Assembly: GCF_016909075.1 (NCBI RefSeq) | Contig: NZ_JAFBFC010000003.1 | Span: 186,001-250,000 of the forward strand | Direction of reading: 5' to 3' | Length of the DNA: 64,000 nt | Origin: Priestia iocasae | GTDB lineage: Bacteria; Bacillota; Bacilli; Bacillales; Bacillaceae_H | Shown: positions 16,283 through 25,031 of the stretch, one piece after another | How positions within the stretch are numbered: the stretch's first letter is position 1 | Layout of the letters: each line of letters opens with the position of its first letter | Notes under the pieces: model-generated | What the model was told of the DNA's origin: nothing | The model's database searches: none | What the model saw: the letters and a program-made list of their open reading frames with translations, nothing else | Translations under genes and position numbers: made by a program

Positions 16283-17485
16283 CTATACTTGGATACTTGT
16301 TTGCTTTTCTATTAAGTCTACTACGTGCTTACCGATCTCAAGAGAAGCTGTCGCAGCTGGGGATGGTGCGTTACAAATATGAATCGATTTTGTCCCTTTT
16401 ACAATAAAGAAGTCATCCACCAGTCCCCCATCATCACGAAGAGCTTGCGCACGTACGCCGGCTGGTGCTGGAATGAGATCGGCTTCTTCTATCATTGGCA
16501 TCAACCTTTGCACTTCTTTTAAAAATAGCCGCTTGTTATAAGAGCGTGCCATCTCTCCCATTCCCTCTTTCATATAGCGACTTGCTAATTTCCAAAAGCC
16601 TTTGTATGTTAAGACCTCTGCTAAATCACCAGCATGAAAATCCGTTTTCTTGTACCCTTCTCGCTTAAAGCTTAAAACGGCATTTGGTCCAACATCAATT
16701 GCCCCATCAATCATTCTTGTAAAATGAACGCCTAAAAACGGAAAACTTGGATTAGGCACTGGATAGATAAGATGGTTGACCAGGTGACGCTTCTCTTCTT
16801 TTAACTGATAATATTCCCCGCGAAATGGAACAATTTTCATATCGAGCTCGTACCCTGCTTTTTTCGCTATACGATCGCTATGTAGGCCGGCACAATTGAT
16901 GAGCATTTGAGCTTGAATCGTTGTATTACTTGTTTGAATGGTTACACCTTCTTCATGCTCCTTTATGTGTTCAACAGGTGATTGTAAAAAAATATCTCCA
17001 CCTTGTTCTGTAATCAACTTCCCCATCTTTTCACACACTTGACGGTAATTGACGATACCAGCTGTCGGAACGCGAATCGCTTCGATTCCATTGACATACG
17101 GCTCAATTTCGTGAAGTTCTTCTTTTGAGAGCAATTGAAGATCGAGTCCGTTTTGCAACCCTCGCTCGTACAGTTTATGAAGCTCTACTCGTTCTGCTTC
17201 TGTAGCCGCAACAATCACTTTTCCACAAATATCATGATCAATCTCATGCTTTTGACAAAATGCAATCATTGACTGACTGCCTTCTTTCGCAAACTTTGCT
17301 TTAAAACTACCAGGCTTGTAATAAATACCTGAATGAATTACTCCACTGTTATGACCCGTTTGATGAGATGCTAGTTTCGCTTCTTTTTCAATAATGGCAA
17401 CTTTCACCCCAGGAAGCTGTTCAACTAATGATAGTCCTACTGATAATCCAACAATCCCTCCACCAATAATGGCATAATCATACAT
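16283..17485 (-). CDS. lhgO: L-2-hydroxyglutarate oxidase (LhgO-type FAD enzyme)
   Basis: 400 residues, DAO-type flavoprotein: Rossmann motif GGGIVGLSVGLSL at the N-terminus, then IEKE and the HQTGHNSGVIHSGIYY block typical of LhgO (YgaF). Known reaction: oxidation of L-2-hydroxyglutarate to 2-oxoglutarate with electrons passed to the membrane quinone pool. ATG after AGGAGTGAAAGAGC; it overlaps the upstream Fe-S subunit gene by 8 bp and is the last gene of the operon. Confidence 0.88.
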   Translation of the reverse strand: MYDYAIIGGGIVGLSVGLSLVEQLPGVKVAIIEKEAKLASHQTGHNSGVIHSGIYYKPGSFKAKFAKEGSQSMIAFCQKHEIDHDICGKVIVAATEAERVELHKLYERGLQNGLDLQLLSKEELHEIEPYVNGIEAIRVPTAGIVNYRQVCEKMGKLITEQGGDIFLQSPVEHIKEHEEGVTIQTSNTTIQAQMLINCAGLHSDRIAKKAGYELDMKIVPFRGEYYQLKEEKRHLVNHLIYPVPNPSFPFLGVHFTRMIDGAIDVGPNAVLSFKREGYKKTDFHAGDLAEVLTYKGFWKLASRYMKEGMGEMARSYNKRLFLKEVQRLMPMIEEADLIPAPAGVRAQALRDDGGLVDDFFIVKGTKSIHICNAPSPAATASLEIGKHVVDLIEKQTSIQV

Positions 17486-18731
17486 GCTCTTTCACTCCTA
17501 TTCCACATGCTTCTGCTACCAATTCAACAAGATGAACAACGTTTGTTTGCTCACTCATACATGCTCGCTTCACCCCAAGCTTCATTTGTAAGTGACAGCC
17601 AGGGTTAGACGTGACAATCACATCGGGTTCAATGGATTTTGCATGATTCATTTTTCGGTCTAAAATGCTCATCGCTTCATCGTAGTGTTCAATGTTATAA
17701 ATACCAGCTGAACCACAGCACACGTCTTTTTCAGCTAATTCAACGTACGTTAACCCTTTTATTTGCTGTAGTAACAGCATCGGCTCTTTTTCCACTCGCT
17801 GTACATTGCGCAAATGACAAGATGGCTGATAGGTCACCGTTTTGTTAACAGAATAGTCCATTGGCAAATTTAGCTGAGCGAGTAAAACAGAGATATCTAC
17901 GCATTTACTTGTGAATGCTTTTGCTCGGTCATTCATGGTTTCGTCTTTAAATAACTTGTCGTATTCAACAAGCATGGCACCGCAGCCACCGATGCTGTTA
18001 ACGATGTAGTCACATTCCACTTTTTCAAATGCCTCAATGTTTGCTTTTGCAAGTTGCTTTGCCGTTTCGTGCTCCCCACTATGATGTTGAAGCGCTCCAC
18101 AGCACGTTTGTTCTTTTATCACGACGACCTCACATCCACCAAGCTGCAGTAACTTCATGCTTAACTCATTGATTTGTGCAAACATCACATCCATGATGCA
18201 TCCAACAAAAAAGGCAACTTTGTATCGTGGCTTCTTTGATGGATGTAATGAATTTGAATGTTTTTTTGCTTTCACTGGTGGCGTCACTCGTTCAAGCTCT
18301 TTTACCGCTGGAGGTAGCGCATTTAATATGCCTGATTGTCTGACAACTTTATCGATTTTTAACGTTTGATAGAGTTGAAGACTATAAGAAGCCGTTGTTA
18401 AGATGGTTTTGTTCGTCAATCCATTTTTTAATAACAACCTTTTCAAAAGCGGTGTTTTCTCATGTACAGCACGTATAGCTGAATCATAAATATCACCATA
18501 TTGCACATTGGTTGGACAAGCCGTTTCACATGCACGACAACCAAGACAAAGAGCCATGGATTCGTTCATTGTGTCATAGGAGATTCTTCCTTCCGCTGCC
18601 ATTTTCACAAGATGAATACGGCCACGCGGTGATTGTGCTTCTTTTCCTGTCGTTAAATACGTGGGACAAACAGGAAGACAATAGCCACACTGCACGCAGT
18701 CAAACGTCTCTTCATATGCAAGATTAGTCAT
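17478..18731 (-). CDS. GlcF-like iron-sulfur subunit of a 2-hydroxyacid dehydrogenase
   Basis: 417 residues. Two [4Fe-4S] ferredoxin motifs near the N-terminus (CVQCGYCLPVCP and CLGCRACETACP) and two cysteine-rich CCG domains (TCCGALQHHSGEH and VCCGSAGIYN). This is the layout of GlcF, the electron-transfer subunit of glycolate oxidase and related D-2-hydroxyacid dehydrogenases. It overlaps the flavoprotein gene by 8 bp, so the two subunits are made together. Confidence 0.88.
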   Translation of the reverse strand: MTNLAYEETFDCVQCGYCLPVCPTYLTTGKEAQSPRGRIHLVKMAAEGRISYDTMNESMALCLGCRACETACPTNVQYGDIYDSAIRAVHEKTPLLKRLLLKNGLTNKTILTTASYSLQLYQTLKIDKVVRQSGILNALPPAVKELERVTPPVKAKKHSNSLHPSKKPRYKVAFFVGCIMDVMFAQINELSMKLLQLGGCEVVVIKEQTCCGALQHHSGEHETAKQLAKANIEAFEKVECDYIVNSIGGCGAMLVEYDKLFKDETMNDRAKAFTSKCVDISVLLAQLNLPMDYSVNKTVTYQPSCHLRNVQRVEKEPMLLLQQIKGLTYVELAEKDVCCGSAGIYNIEHYDEAMSILDRKMNHAKSIEPDVIVTSNPGCHLQMKLGVKRACMSEQTNVVHLVELVAEACGIGVKEHV

Positions 18732-20136
18732 GAGTTAGCGTAAACCTTTGATTAGGCTTCGGAAAAATTTTACCAGGATTGCATATGTTATTCGGGTCCC
18801 ACACCGACTTCATACGCTTCATCATGTCTAAGCCAATTTTACCTAACTCCATTTCCATAAACGGGGCTTTCATCGTTCCAATTCCATGTTCACCCGAAAG
18901 TGTTCCTCCGAGCTCAACCGCTGCTTTAAAAATGGCTTCCACTGCTTGTTCCACTCGCTTCATCTCTTCACGATCGCGCACATCGGCAATAATATTTGGA
19001 TGCAAGTTTCCATCTCCTGCATGCCCGAACACAACAAGATCGACGTGATACGTTTCTCGAATTTCTTTTAATTTTCTAAACATGTCTGGAATTTTACTAC
19101 GAGGAACGGTCGCATCTTCTGATATTTTCGTTGGCTTATGCTGAACAATCGCTGGTGACACAAGTTTGCGCGCTTGCCATAAGTCTGATTCCTCTTCTTT
19201 CGTTTGTGCAACTCTTACTTCCCGTGCTCCTACTTCGTGACAGGCTTGTTTCACCACTTCTATTTCGTACTCAAGCGCAGCCGGATGACCATCAATCTCA
19301 ATAAGTAAAAGTGCTTCAATGTCGGTTGGCAGTCCACTAGGTTGATAGTTTTCTACCGCAACTACACATGACTGATCCATAATTTCCATTTTAGATGGTA
19401 AGATACCTGATGTGAGCACATGCGAAATCGCTCGACCAGCATCAACCAGATCGTCAAAAATGACCATTGCCGTTTTCGTTGCCACTGGTTTCGGAATAAG
19501 ACGAAGAGTGGCTTCTGTAATAATACCGAGTGTACCTTCAGATCCTACAATGAGCTTTGTTAAATCATAACCTGTTACATTTTTCACGGTTTTCCCACCC
19601 GTTCGAATGACTTCTCCTTCAGGCGTCACCACTTCTAAACCGAGCACATAATCTTTTGTCACTCCGTACTTTAGCCCTCGAGGCCCTCCCGCATTTTCTG
19701 CTAAGTTTCCACCAATGGTTGAGACATGTGCGCTGCTTGGATCTGGCGGATACATTAAGCCATATTGATTGGCTTTTTCATTAATCGTAGCGGTAATGAC
19801 ACCCGGTGATACAATCGCTACTAAATCTTCTTCATCAATGACTAACGTCTGATTCCACCGTGACAAATCAAGAACAATTCCCCCTTCAACAGGAAGAGGA
19901 CCACCGCTTAACGATGTTCCTCTTCCTCTTGGATACATAGGGATACGATGCTCGTTTGCAAGCTTCATAAGTCTTGCCACTTCTTCTGTACACATTGGCT
20001 GTACCACTAAATCTGGTACATGTACACCAAACGACGCATCATACGCATAGCAATAGCGATCGCCTTCATCTGCAAGCACACGGTCTTTATCTTTAATAAT
20101 TGCATGTACACGTGTGATGATTTCATTTGAAAGCAT
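18724..20136 (-). CDS. GlcD-like FAD-binding 2-hydroxyacid dehydrogenase
   Basis: 470 residues of the PCMH-FAD (FAD_binding_4) plus FAD-oxidase C family: PRGRGTSLSGGPLPVEGG in the FAD site and the C-terminal GEHGIGTMKAPFM. Members include glycolate oxidase GlcD, D-lactate dehydrogenase and D-2-hydroxyglutarate dehydrogenase; sequence alone does not choose. The neighbouring L-2-hydroxyglutarate oxidase makes D-2-hydroxyglutarate or glycolate plausible. Start: ATG after GGAGAATGAGCC. Confidence 0.87.
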   Translation of the reverse strand: MLSNEIITRVHAIIKDKDRVLADEGDRYCYAYDASFGVHVPDLVVQPMCTEEVARLMKLANEHRIPMYPRGRGTSLSGGPLPVEGGIVLDLSRWNQTLVIDEEDLVAIVSPGVITATINEKANQYGLMYPPDPSSAHVSTIGGNLAENAGGPRGLKYGVTKDYVLGLEVVTPEGEVIRTGGKTVKNVTGYDLTKLIVGSEGTLGIITEATLRLIPKPVATKTAMVIFDDLVDAGRAISHVLTSGILPSKMEIMDQSCVVAVENYQPSGLPTDIEALLLIEIDGHPAALEYEIEVVKQACHEVGAREVRVAQTKEEESDLWQARKLVSPAIVQHKPTKISEDATVPRSKIPDMFRKLKEIRETYHVDLVVFGHAGDGNLHPNIIADVRDREEMKRVEQAVEAIFKAAVELGGTLSGEHGIGTMKAPFMEMELGKIGLDMMKRMKSVWDPNNICNPGKIFPKPNQRFTLTHD

Positions 20137-20149
20137 GGCTCATTCTCCT

Positions 20150-20869
20150 TTATTCGTTTTCACCAATGGCCACTCGCTCATCTCCGAGTTTAATGCGGGC
20201 ATTTGTTAAATGAATACGCATCGACTTCGAAGCTCGCTCTGCATCCTGATCTAAAATGGCTTCGTATATACGAACGTGCTCTTTGTATACTTTCTCACGC
20301 TTTTCTTTTTGAACGTTTTTCTTTAATGAAAACAGAAGTGCTTTACGATTTAATTCGGCTAAATTTTCAAAAGCTTGCATTAAAAATGGATTGCTCGCTG
20401 CTTTTACCACCGCATAGTGAAATTGAAAGTCAGCTTCGTGTCCTACGGTTGAATAATTGTCAATCGTTTGTTTAAACGAGTTAATGGCTTCACGAATTAA
20501 ATCAAGATCCTCTTCATTTCGTCGCTCTGCTGCCAGCTTCGCAGCTTCTGACTCCACAATTGAGCGCATTTCGAGTAAATCATAAATTTGATCCATCTCC
20601 ACCATTTCAAATGTAACTGGATCAAGCATGCCCGCTAGTTCAACTCGCTTGACATAGCTTCCTCCACCTTGTCTTGATTCAATGAGACCGCTTGCAGCTA
20701 ATACACTAAGTGCTTCGCGAATTGGAGCACGACTCACACCAAACATTTTTGACAATTCATGCTCTGATGGTAATTTTGATTCTGGTGGAAATGTTTTATC
20801 CTTGATCATCTCTTTTAGTTGGTCTAATACTTGACTTGATACTTTCTTTCTCTCAATTGGTGTAAACAT
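20150..20869 (-). CDS. GntR-family (FadR/FCD subfamily) transcription regulator
   Basis: 239 residues: winged helix at about 8-75 (PPESKLPSEHELSKMFGVSRAPIREALSVLAASGLI) and a C-terminal FCD effector domain (about 90-230). FCD regulators of this type sense 2-hydroxyacids or related carboxylates. It sits between the oxidase and the transporter genes and is likely the local repressor, acting at the TTGTA-T-TACAA site before the operon. Confidence 0.9.
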   Translation of the reverse strand: MFTPIERKKVSSQVLDQLKEMIKDKTFPPESKLPSEHELSKMFGVSRAPIREALSVLAASGLIESRQGGGSYVKRVELAGMLDPVTFEMVEMDQIYDLLEMRSIVESEAAKLAAERRNEEDLDLIREAINSFKQTIDNYSTVGHEADFQFHYAVVKAASNPFLMQAFENLAELNRKALLFSLKKNVQKEKREKVYKEHVRIYEAILDQDAERASKSMRIHLTNARIKLGDERVAIGENE

Positions 20870-20892
20870 TCATTTTCTCCCCTTCCCCACAA

Positions 20893-22836
20893 TTAAAACG
20901 CTTCGTTAGCTGATGAAACTTGTTTTTTCGATCGCATGATGTGTCCGGCAAAAAATGCGGCAAAGACAGCAACGCCAATGGCATCTGTTAATCCACCAGG
21001 GTGAATTAAGAGAAGAGACGTTATAAAAAACACAACTCTTTCGATTAAATTAAGTTTGACCGAAAAGAAATTATGAATCGCCAGCGACATCACAAACACC
21101 CCTAAAAGCGCTGTAGCAAACGCTAGAATGATTGACCATGCAGTGACTGTTTCCCCGGCAGCCGGCTGCATAATCATCACTGGGTTGTATGCAATCATAA
21201 ATGGAATGATAAAACCTGGTAATGTTAGTTTGAGTGCTGTCCATGATGTTTTCATTGCATCTGCCCCTGCTATTCCCGCTGCGGTATACGATGCAAGTGC
21301 TACTGGTGGTGTAATATTGGACATTGCACCGAACCAGAAAACGAAAAAGTGAGCAGCGACAGGATTGACACCCGCTTCGATAAGCGCTGGTGCTGCTGTT
21401 ACAGCGACAACAATATAAAGCGCTGTTGATGGGAGACCCATACTAAGCACGATACACGTAATCATAATTAAAATGAGCAGCACCGCTAAGCTTCCACCTG
21501 ATAACGCTAATACATTGTAAGCAATCGCATTTCCAAGGCCTGTCATCGTCACAACAGCGATTAAAATTCCAACAGACGCACACGCAATGCCAACTTGAAT
21601 GCCTCCTCTGCCACCTTCTTCAAGCGCTGTGATCATTTTTCGCCATGTAATACGATTGGACCTATCAAGTGTAAGCCAGCTTGATAGGATAACAGCAATA
21701 ATTCCTGCAAACCCTGCAAATAGCGGCGTTTTGCCGGCTAACAATGTCCCAAATACGATGATAATCGGTAATAAAAGAACACCACGCTCTTTTAACACCG
21801 CCCACACCTTAGGAATATTTTCTTTACTGATGCCCTTTAATCCTTGTTTTTTTGCTTCTAAATCAACAGCAATAATTAACCCGGCATAATAAAGGATACT
21901 CGGAATGATGGCTGCTAAAAGAATGACAGAGAATGGAACACCTAAAAATCCTGCCATAATGAATGCTGCTGCCCCCATAATTGGCGGCATGACCATCCCA
22001 CCCGTCGAAGCAGCTGCTTCAACCGCCGCAGCGAATCGCGGCTTTAAACCAATGCTTTTCATTAGTGGAATTGTAAACGCACCTGTTGTTGCTACGTTTG
22101 CTACTGCACTTCCGTTTAATGAACCGGTCATGGCGCTAGAAATAACCGCCACTTGTGCAGGACCTCCACGCGTTCGTCCAGCAATCGCCAGCGCTAAATC
22201 ATTGAATAAAGCAGATGCTCCACTCGCATTTAAAAATGCACCGAACAAAATAAAGATAATAATATACGTCGATGCAATGGATAATGTAATGCCAAAAATC
22301 CCTTCTGTTGTCATGTACATGCGATATAAAAAGCGCTCAATTGAAAAACCAGCATGTCCAAACAAACCTGGAAAATAAGGTCCAAATAAGGCATAAATCA
22401 TTGCAAGTGCCGCAAGAAGTGGGATAAATAAACCAATTGTGCGTCGTCCAGCTTCTAATAGCATTAAAATTAAAATAACGGCAAATACATAGTCAATGCC
22501 AATCGCAACCGACCCACGTTCTACATGAATCGTTGTGTATTGAAAGTAAATATACACAGATCCTACAATAGATAAGATGACAAATAGATAATCAGTGATG
22601 CCAATTTGTTTAGAAACGGACTTTTTACGAGCTGGATAGAGTAAATACGTGAGGACGAGTAAAAAGCCTAAGAAGATAATATTTCGGTAGATTTCTTGGA
22701 TGTTCATCAGTCCGTTTACAGAAATGGTGAATAATGATAAAAGAACAGCGACACTGACTGCGAGTCTCTTTTGATTTCCAGTGAGTGTCCTAATCGGACT
22801 GACTGGCTCTATTTCAGGTGGCTTTGTTTGACTCAT
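20893..22836 (-). CDS. TRAP transporter fused 4TM/12TM permease (TAXI type)
   Basis: 647 residues from the ATG placed 9 bp after AAAGGAG; an ATG nine bases earlier is too close. Numerous membrane helices: the small DctQ-like part is N-terminal, the DctM-like part follows with GGMVMPPIMGAAAFIMAGFLG-type TRAP motifs. It imports a carboxylate using an ion gradient together with the binding protein encoded 16 bp upstream. Confidence 0.9.
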   Translation of the reverse strand: MSQTKPPEIEPVSPIRTLTGNQKRLAVSVAVLLSLFTISVNGLMNIQEIYRNIIFLGFLLVLTYLLYPARKKSVSKQIGITDYLFVILSIVGSVYIYFQYTTIHVERGSVAIGIDYVFAVILILMLLEAGRRTIGLFIPLLAALAMIYALFGPYFPGLFGHAGFSIERFLYRMYMTTEGIFGITLSIASTYIIIFILFGAFLNASGASALFNDLALAIAGRTRGGPAQVAVISSAMTGSLNGSAVANVATTGAFTIPLMKSIGLKPRFAAAVEAAASTGGMVMPPIMGAAAFIMAGFLGVPFSVILLAAIIPSILYYAGLIIAVDLEAKKQGLKGISKENIPKVWAVLKERGVLLLPIIIVFGTLLAGKTPLFAGFAGIIAVILSSWLTLDRSNRITWRKMITALEEGGRGGIQVGIACASVGILIAVVTMTGLGNAIAYNVLALSGGSLAVLLILIMITCIVLSMGLPSTALYIVVAVTAAPALIEAGVNPVAAHFFVFWFGAMSNITPPVALASYTAAGIAGADAMKTSWTALKLTLPGFIIPFMIAYNPVMIMQPAAGETVTAWSIILAFATALLGVFVMSLAIHNFFSVKLNLIERVVFFITSLLLIHPGGLTDAIGVAVFAAFFAGHIMRSKKQVSSANEAF

Positions 22837-22852
22837 TCTGTTCATCTCCTTT

Positions 22853-23872
22853 CTATTTAGCTTCTGGTGGTACTAATTCCTTTGGTATTTCAAGACCTAC
22901 TTCTTTAAAGTAGCGATAAGCGCCTTCATGAAGTGGAACCGAAAGGCCATCAAGCGCTGTTTCAAGCTTAATGTTGTGCGCAGACTTATGTATGTCATAG
23001 ACTTTATCTAAGTTTTCATACATCGTTTTTGTTAGCTTATAAATAATGTCTGCATCCATTTCTTTTGATGTTGCTAGTAAGTTTGGCTGTGCGATGGTTT
23101 GGATGTCTTGATCAACCTTTGGATACGTGCCTGCTGGAATGGTGAAACGGTACCAGCTATTTGAGACAGCATTAATGGCGTCTAGCTGTTCATCTGTCAC
23201 ATCAAGAACAGATGCTTTTACGTTACTTGCATACATATCTGTAATCGCCCCAACCGGAACACCCGCTGGAAGTGATCCCCCATCTAAGCGACCATCACGC
23301 ATGGCAGAAATCGTATCATCATATCCTAAGTATTCAGGAGCAATGCTTTTCTTTGTTAAGCCTAATCCTTGCATAATGACAAGCGTTGATGCTTCTGTTC
23401 CACTGGCTTGTGGTCCAACTGAAAATGAGTTCTTTTTAATATCTGCAATGGTTCCTGTTTCCTTCTCACGATTCATCAACACAAAATGCTCCACGTTAGG
23501 CCATAGCATTGAAATGGTTCGCAAATCTTTGTAAGCTTTTCCTTCAAATGAGTTTTGTCCGTCATATGCTTGTGACGCAATCAATCCTTGCAGAATGGCC
23601 ACTTGCGCTTCATCGTTGCTTAATAAATGAATGTTTTCAATGGAACCAGCGGATGATTGACCGTTTGCTTTGATTCCTTCATCATACAAAAGCTCTGTCC
23701 ATACGTTACCAAGCCCAACACCAATCGGATAATACGTCCCCCCTGTTGAAGCAGTGGCTACGCTAATAAACGTTCGCTTTGAGCCGTTTGCTACTCCCAT
23801 ACTGCAGGCTGTTGTGAATACTAGTGTAGTCATTACCACAAGTAAACCTAGTAATCTCTTATGTCTCGTCAT
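22853..23872 (-). CDS. TAXI-family TRAP solute-binding lipoprotein
   Basis: 339 residues. Signal with lipobox (LVFTTACS), so membrane-anchored on the outside. Residues about 35-65 contain FISVATASTGGTYYPIGVGLGN, the signature of the TAXI (TRAP-associated extracytoplasmic immunogenic) family. It captures the substrate for the fused permease. First gene of the operon; ATG after GGGAGGAGAGTC. Confidence 0.9.
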   Translation of the reverse strand: MTRHKRLLGLLVVMTTLVFTTACSMGVANGSKRTFISVATASTGGTYYPIGVGLGNVWTELLYDEGIKANGQSSAGSIENIHLLSNDEAQVAILQGLIASQAYDGQNSFEGKAYKDLRTISMLWPNVEHFVLMNREKETGTIADIKKNSFSVGPQASGTEASTLVIMQGLGLTKKSIAPEYLGYDDTISAMRDGRLDGGSLPAGVPVGAITDMYASNVKASVLDVTDEQLDAINAVSNSWYRFTIPAGTYPKVDQDIQTIAQPNLLATSKEMDADIIYKLTKTMYENLDKVYDIHKSAHNIKLETALDGLSVPLHEGAYRYFKEVGLEIPKELVPPEAK

Positions 23873-23889
23873 GACTCTCCTCCCTTTTA

Positions 23890-23903
23890 TGTAAGCGCTT
23901 TAA
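23890..23903. promoter_or_regulatory. Candidate cre (CcpA) site before the TRAP operon
   Basis: TGTAAGCGCTTTAA matches the catabolite-responsive consensus TGWAARCGYTWNCW at nearly all positions, including the central CG. It lies 18 bp upstream of the first start codon, where bound CcpA would block transcription. Confidence 0.6.
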
Positions 23904-23908
23904 AATAA

Positions 23909-23919
23909 TTGTATTACAA
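23909..23919. promoter_or_regulatory. Candidate GntR-type operator
   Basis: TTGTATTACAA, a perfect palindrome around a central T. It resembles operators of FadR-subfamily regulators, and the operon encodes one. Confidence 0.45.
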
Positions 23920-24036
23920 GTATACATGAGACTGAGACAAATTTAAACAAATATTCTAAATATTTTACATAAATCTTCCTTTTTTATTTTACTGCTAAAA
24001 AGACATTCATACTCACACGAGGTTGGCAGAAACAAA

Positions 24037-24060
24037 AAAAGCACGCATACAGGTGCTTTT
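24037..24060 (-). terminator. Terminator of the nonulosonate cluster
   Basis: Stem AAAAGCAC / GTGCTTTT with an 8-nt loop and a minus-strand T-run (TTTTTTTG). It overlaps the stop codon of the last gene. Confidence 0.75.
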
Positions 24061-25007
24061 TATGATCCTTTGTGCTGACCATTTCTTATTTGATTATAAA
24101 TAGTACGAATGTGTGACAACTGCTCATCTATACTAACCAATCGATCCTTTGTCGTTACGAATGATTGAACTTGTTTTAAGAGCCCTGGCTTAAATTGCGT
24201 ATCATCCGCTCCTAGCAAGGGAACTTCCTGTAATTGAAAAGATCCATGTTTCATTTTATACAACTTTTCAAGCGGCTGAAGAATGAGTGTACACTCGTCT
24301 GTCATGACTTCTACTCCCCATCTTCCTGGCGCTTTCCAATTCGCATGATAACTAAATAATACGTCCTTTTCTGTCACACCAGCTCCTGAGAAGATGGCTC
24401 CAGTTGGATGCCATGGTAGCTTATCGGCGGAAAAAGCGGAAAAAGAGGTTGGTTTTCCAGCAAGATAAAAAGCAAGGTCGATCACATGAGAGGAATTTGC
24501 CAATAACCAATTTGATTTTAACACCTCTGAGCTATGCAGCTGCTCAATTTTTTTACTTAATTCAGTAAACGTAAAGTGAATCGACCTCACTGGGTTTTCT
24601 TCTGTCAGAAAGTCTTGCAGCTTCTGCACAGACTCATAGAATCGCCGATTATATCCAATCCATACATTAGCTTTCAGTGCTTGCGCTGTCTCGTAAAGCT
24701 TCGTTAACTCTTCTTCATCGACTGCACCGGGCTTTTCAAGCAACACCTCTTTCACTCCATGTGTTAGAAGCATGATGGCTACGTCTTTTAAAAATTCCAC
24801 ATCAATGGCTACAATCGCTTTTTCATAGGAATGCTGCTGTAACAGTGACGATAGCTCTCCAAAATAAGCTTTTTTCCCTGTACTCTTTTCAAACTGTCTT
24901 GCTGTTTTTTCACTTCGTGTAAACACGTCAAAAGATAGATTTAAACTTTTTAATACTTTCGCATACTCTACCCCCATACTCCCCGCTCCGACAAGAAGTA
25001 TTGACAT
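24060..25007 (-). CDS. Gfo/Idh/MocA-family oxidoreductase (cluster gene 13)
   Basis: 315 residues: N-terminal Rossmann fold (LLVGAGSMGVEYAKVL) and the family's EKP signature (VLLEKPGAV), followed by GYNRRFY. Such enzymes oxidise or reduce sugar hydroxyl groups with NAD(P). Last gene of the cluster; 24 bp after the GT-B gene. The exact sugar is unknown; modification of the nonulosonate or of a linked sugar is an inference from context. Start: ATG after AAAAGGAGGCTAAACG. Confidence 0.8.
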   Translation of the reverse strand: MSILLVGAGSMGVEYAKVLKSLNLSFDVFTRSEKTARQFEKSTGKKAYFGELSSLLQQHSYEKAIVAIDVEFLKDVAIMLLTHGVKEVLLEKPGAVDEEELTKLYETAQALKANVWIGYNRRFYESVQKLQDFLTEENPVRSIHFTFTELSKKIEQLHSSEVLKSNWLLANSSHVIDLAFYLAGKPTSFSAFSADKLPWHPTGAIFSGAGVTEKDVLFSYHANWKAPGRWGVEVMTDECTLILQPLEKLYKMKHGSFQLQEVPLLGADDTQFKPGLLKQVQSFVTTKDRLVSIDEQLSHIRTIYNQIRNGQHKGS

Positions 25008-25031
25008 CGTTTAGCCTCCTTTTCTATTAGC

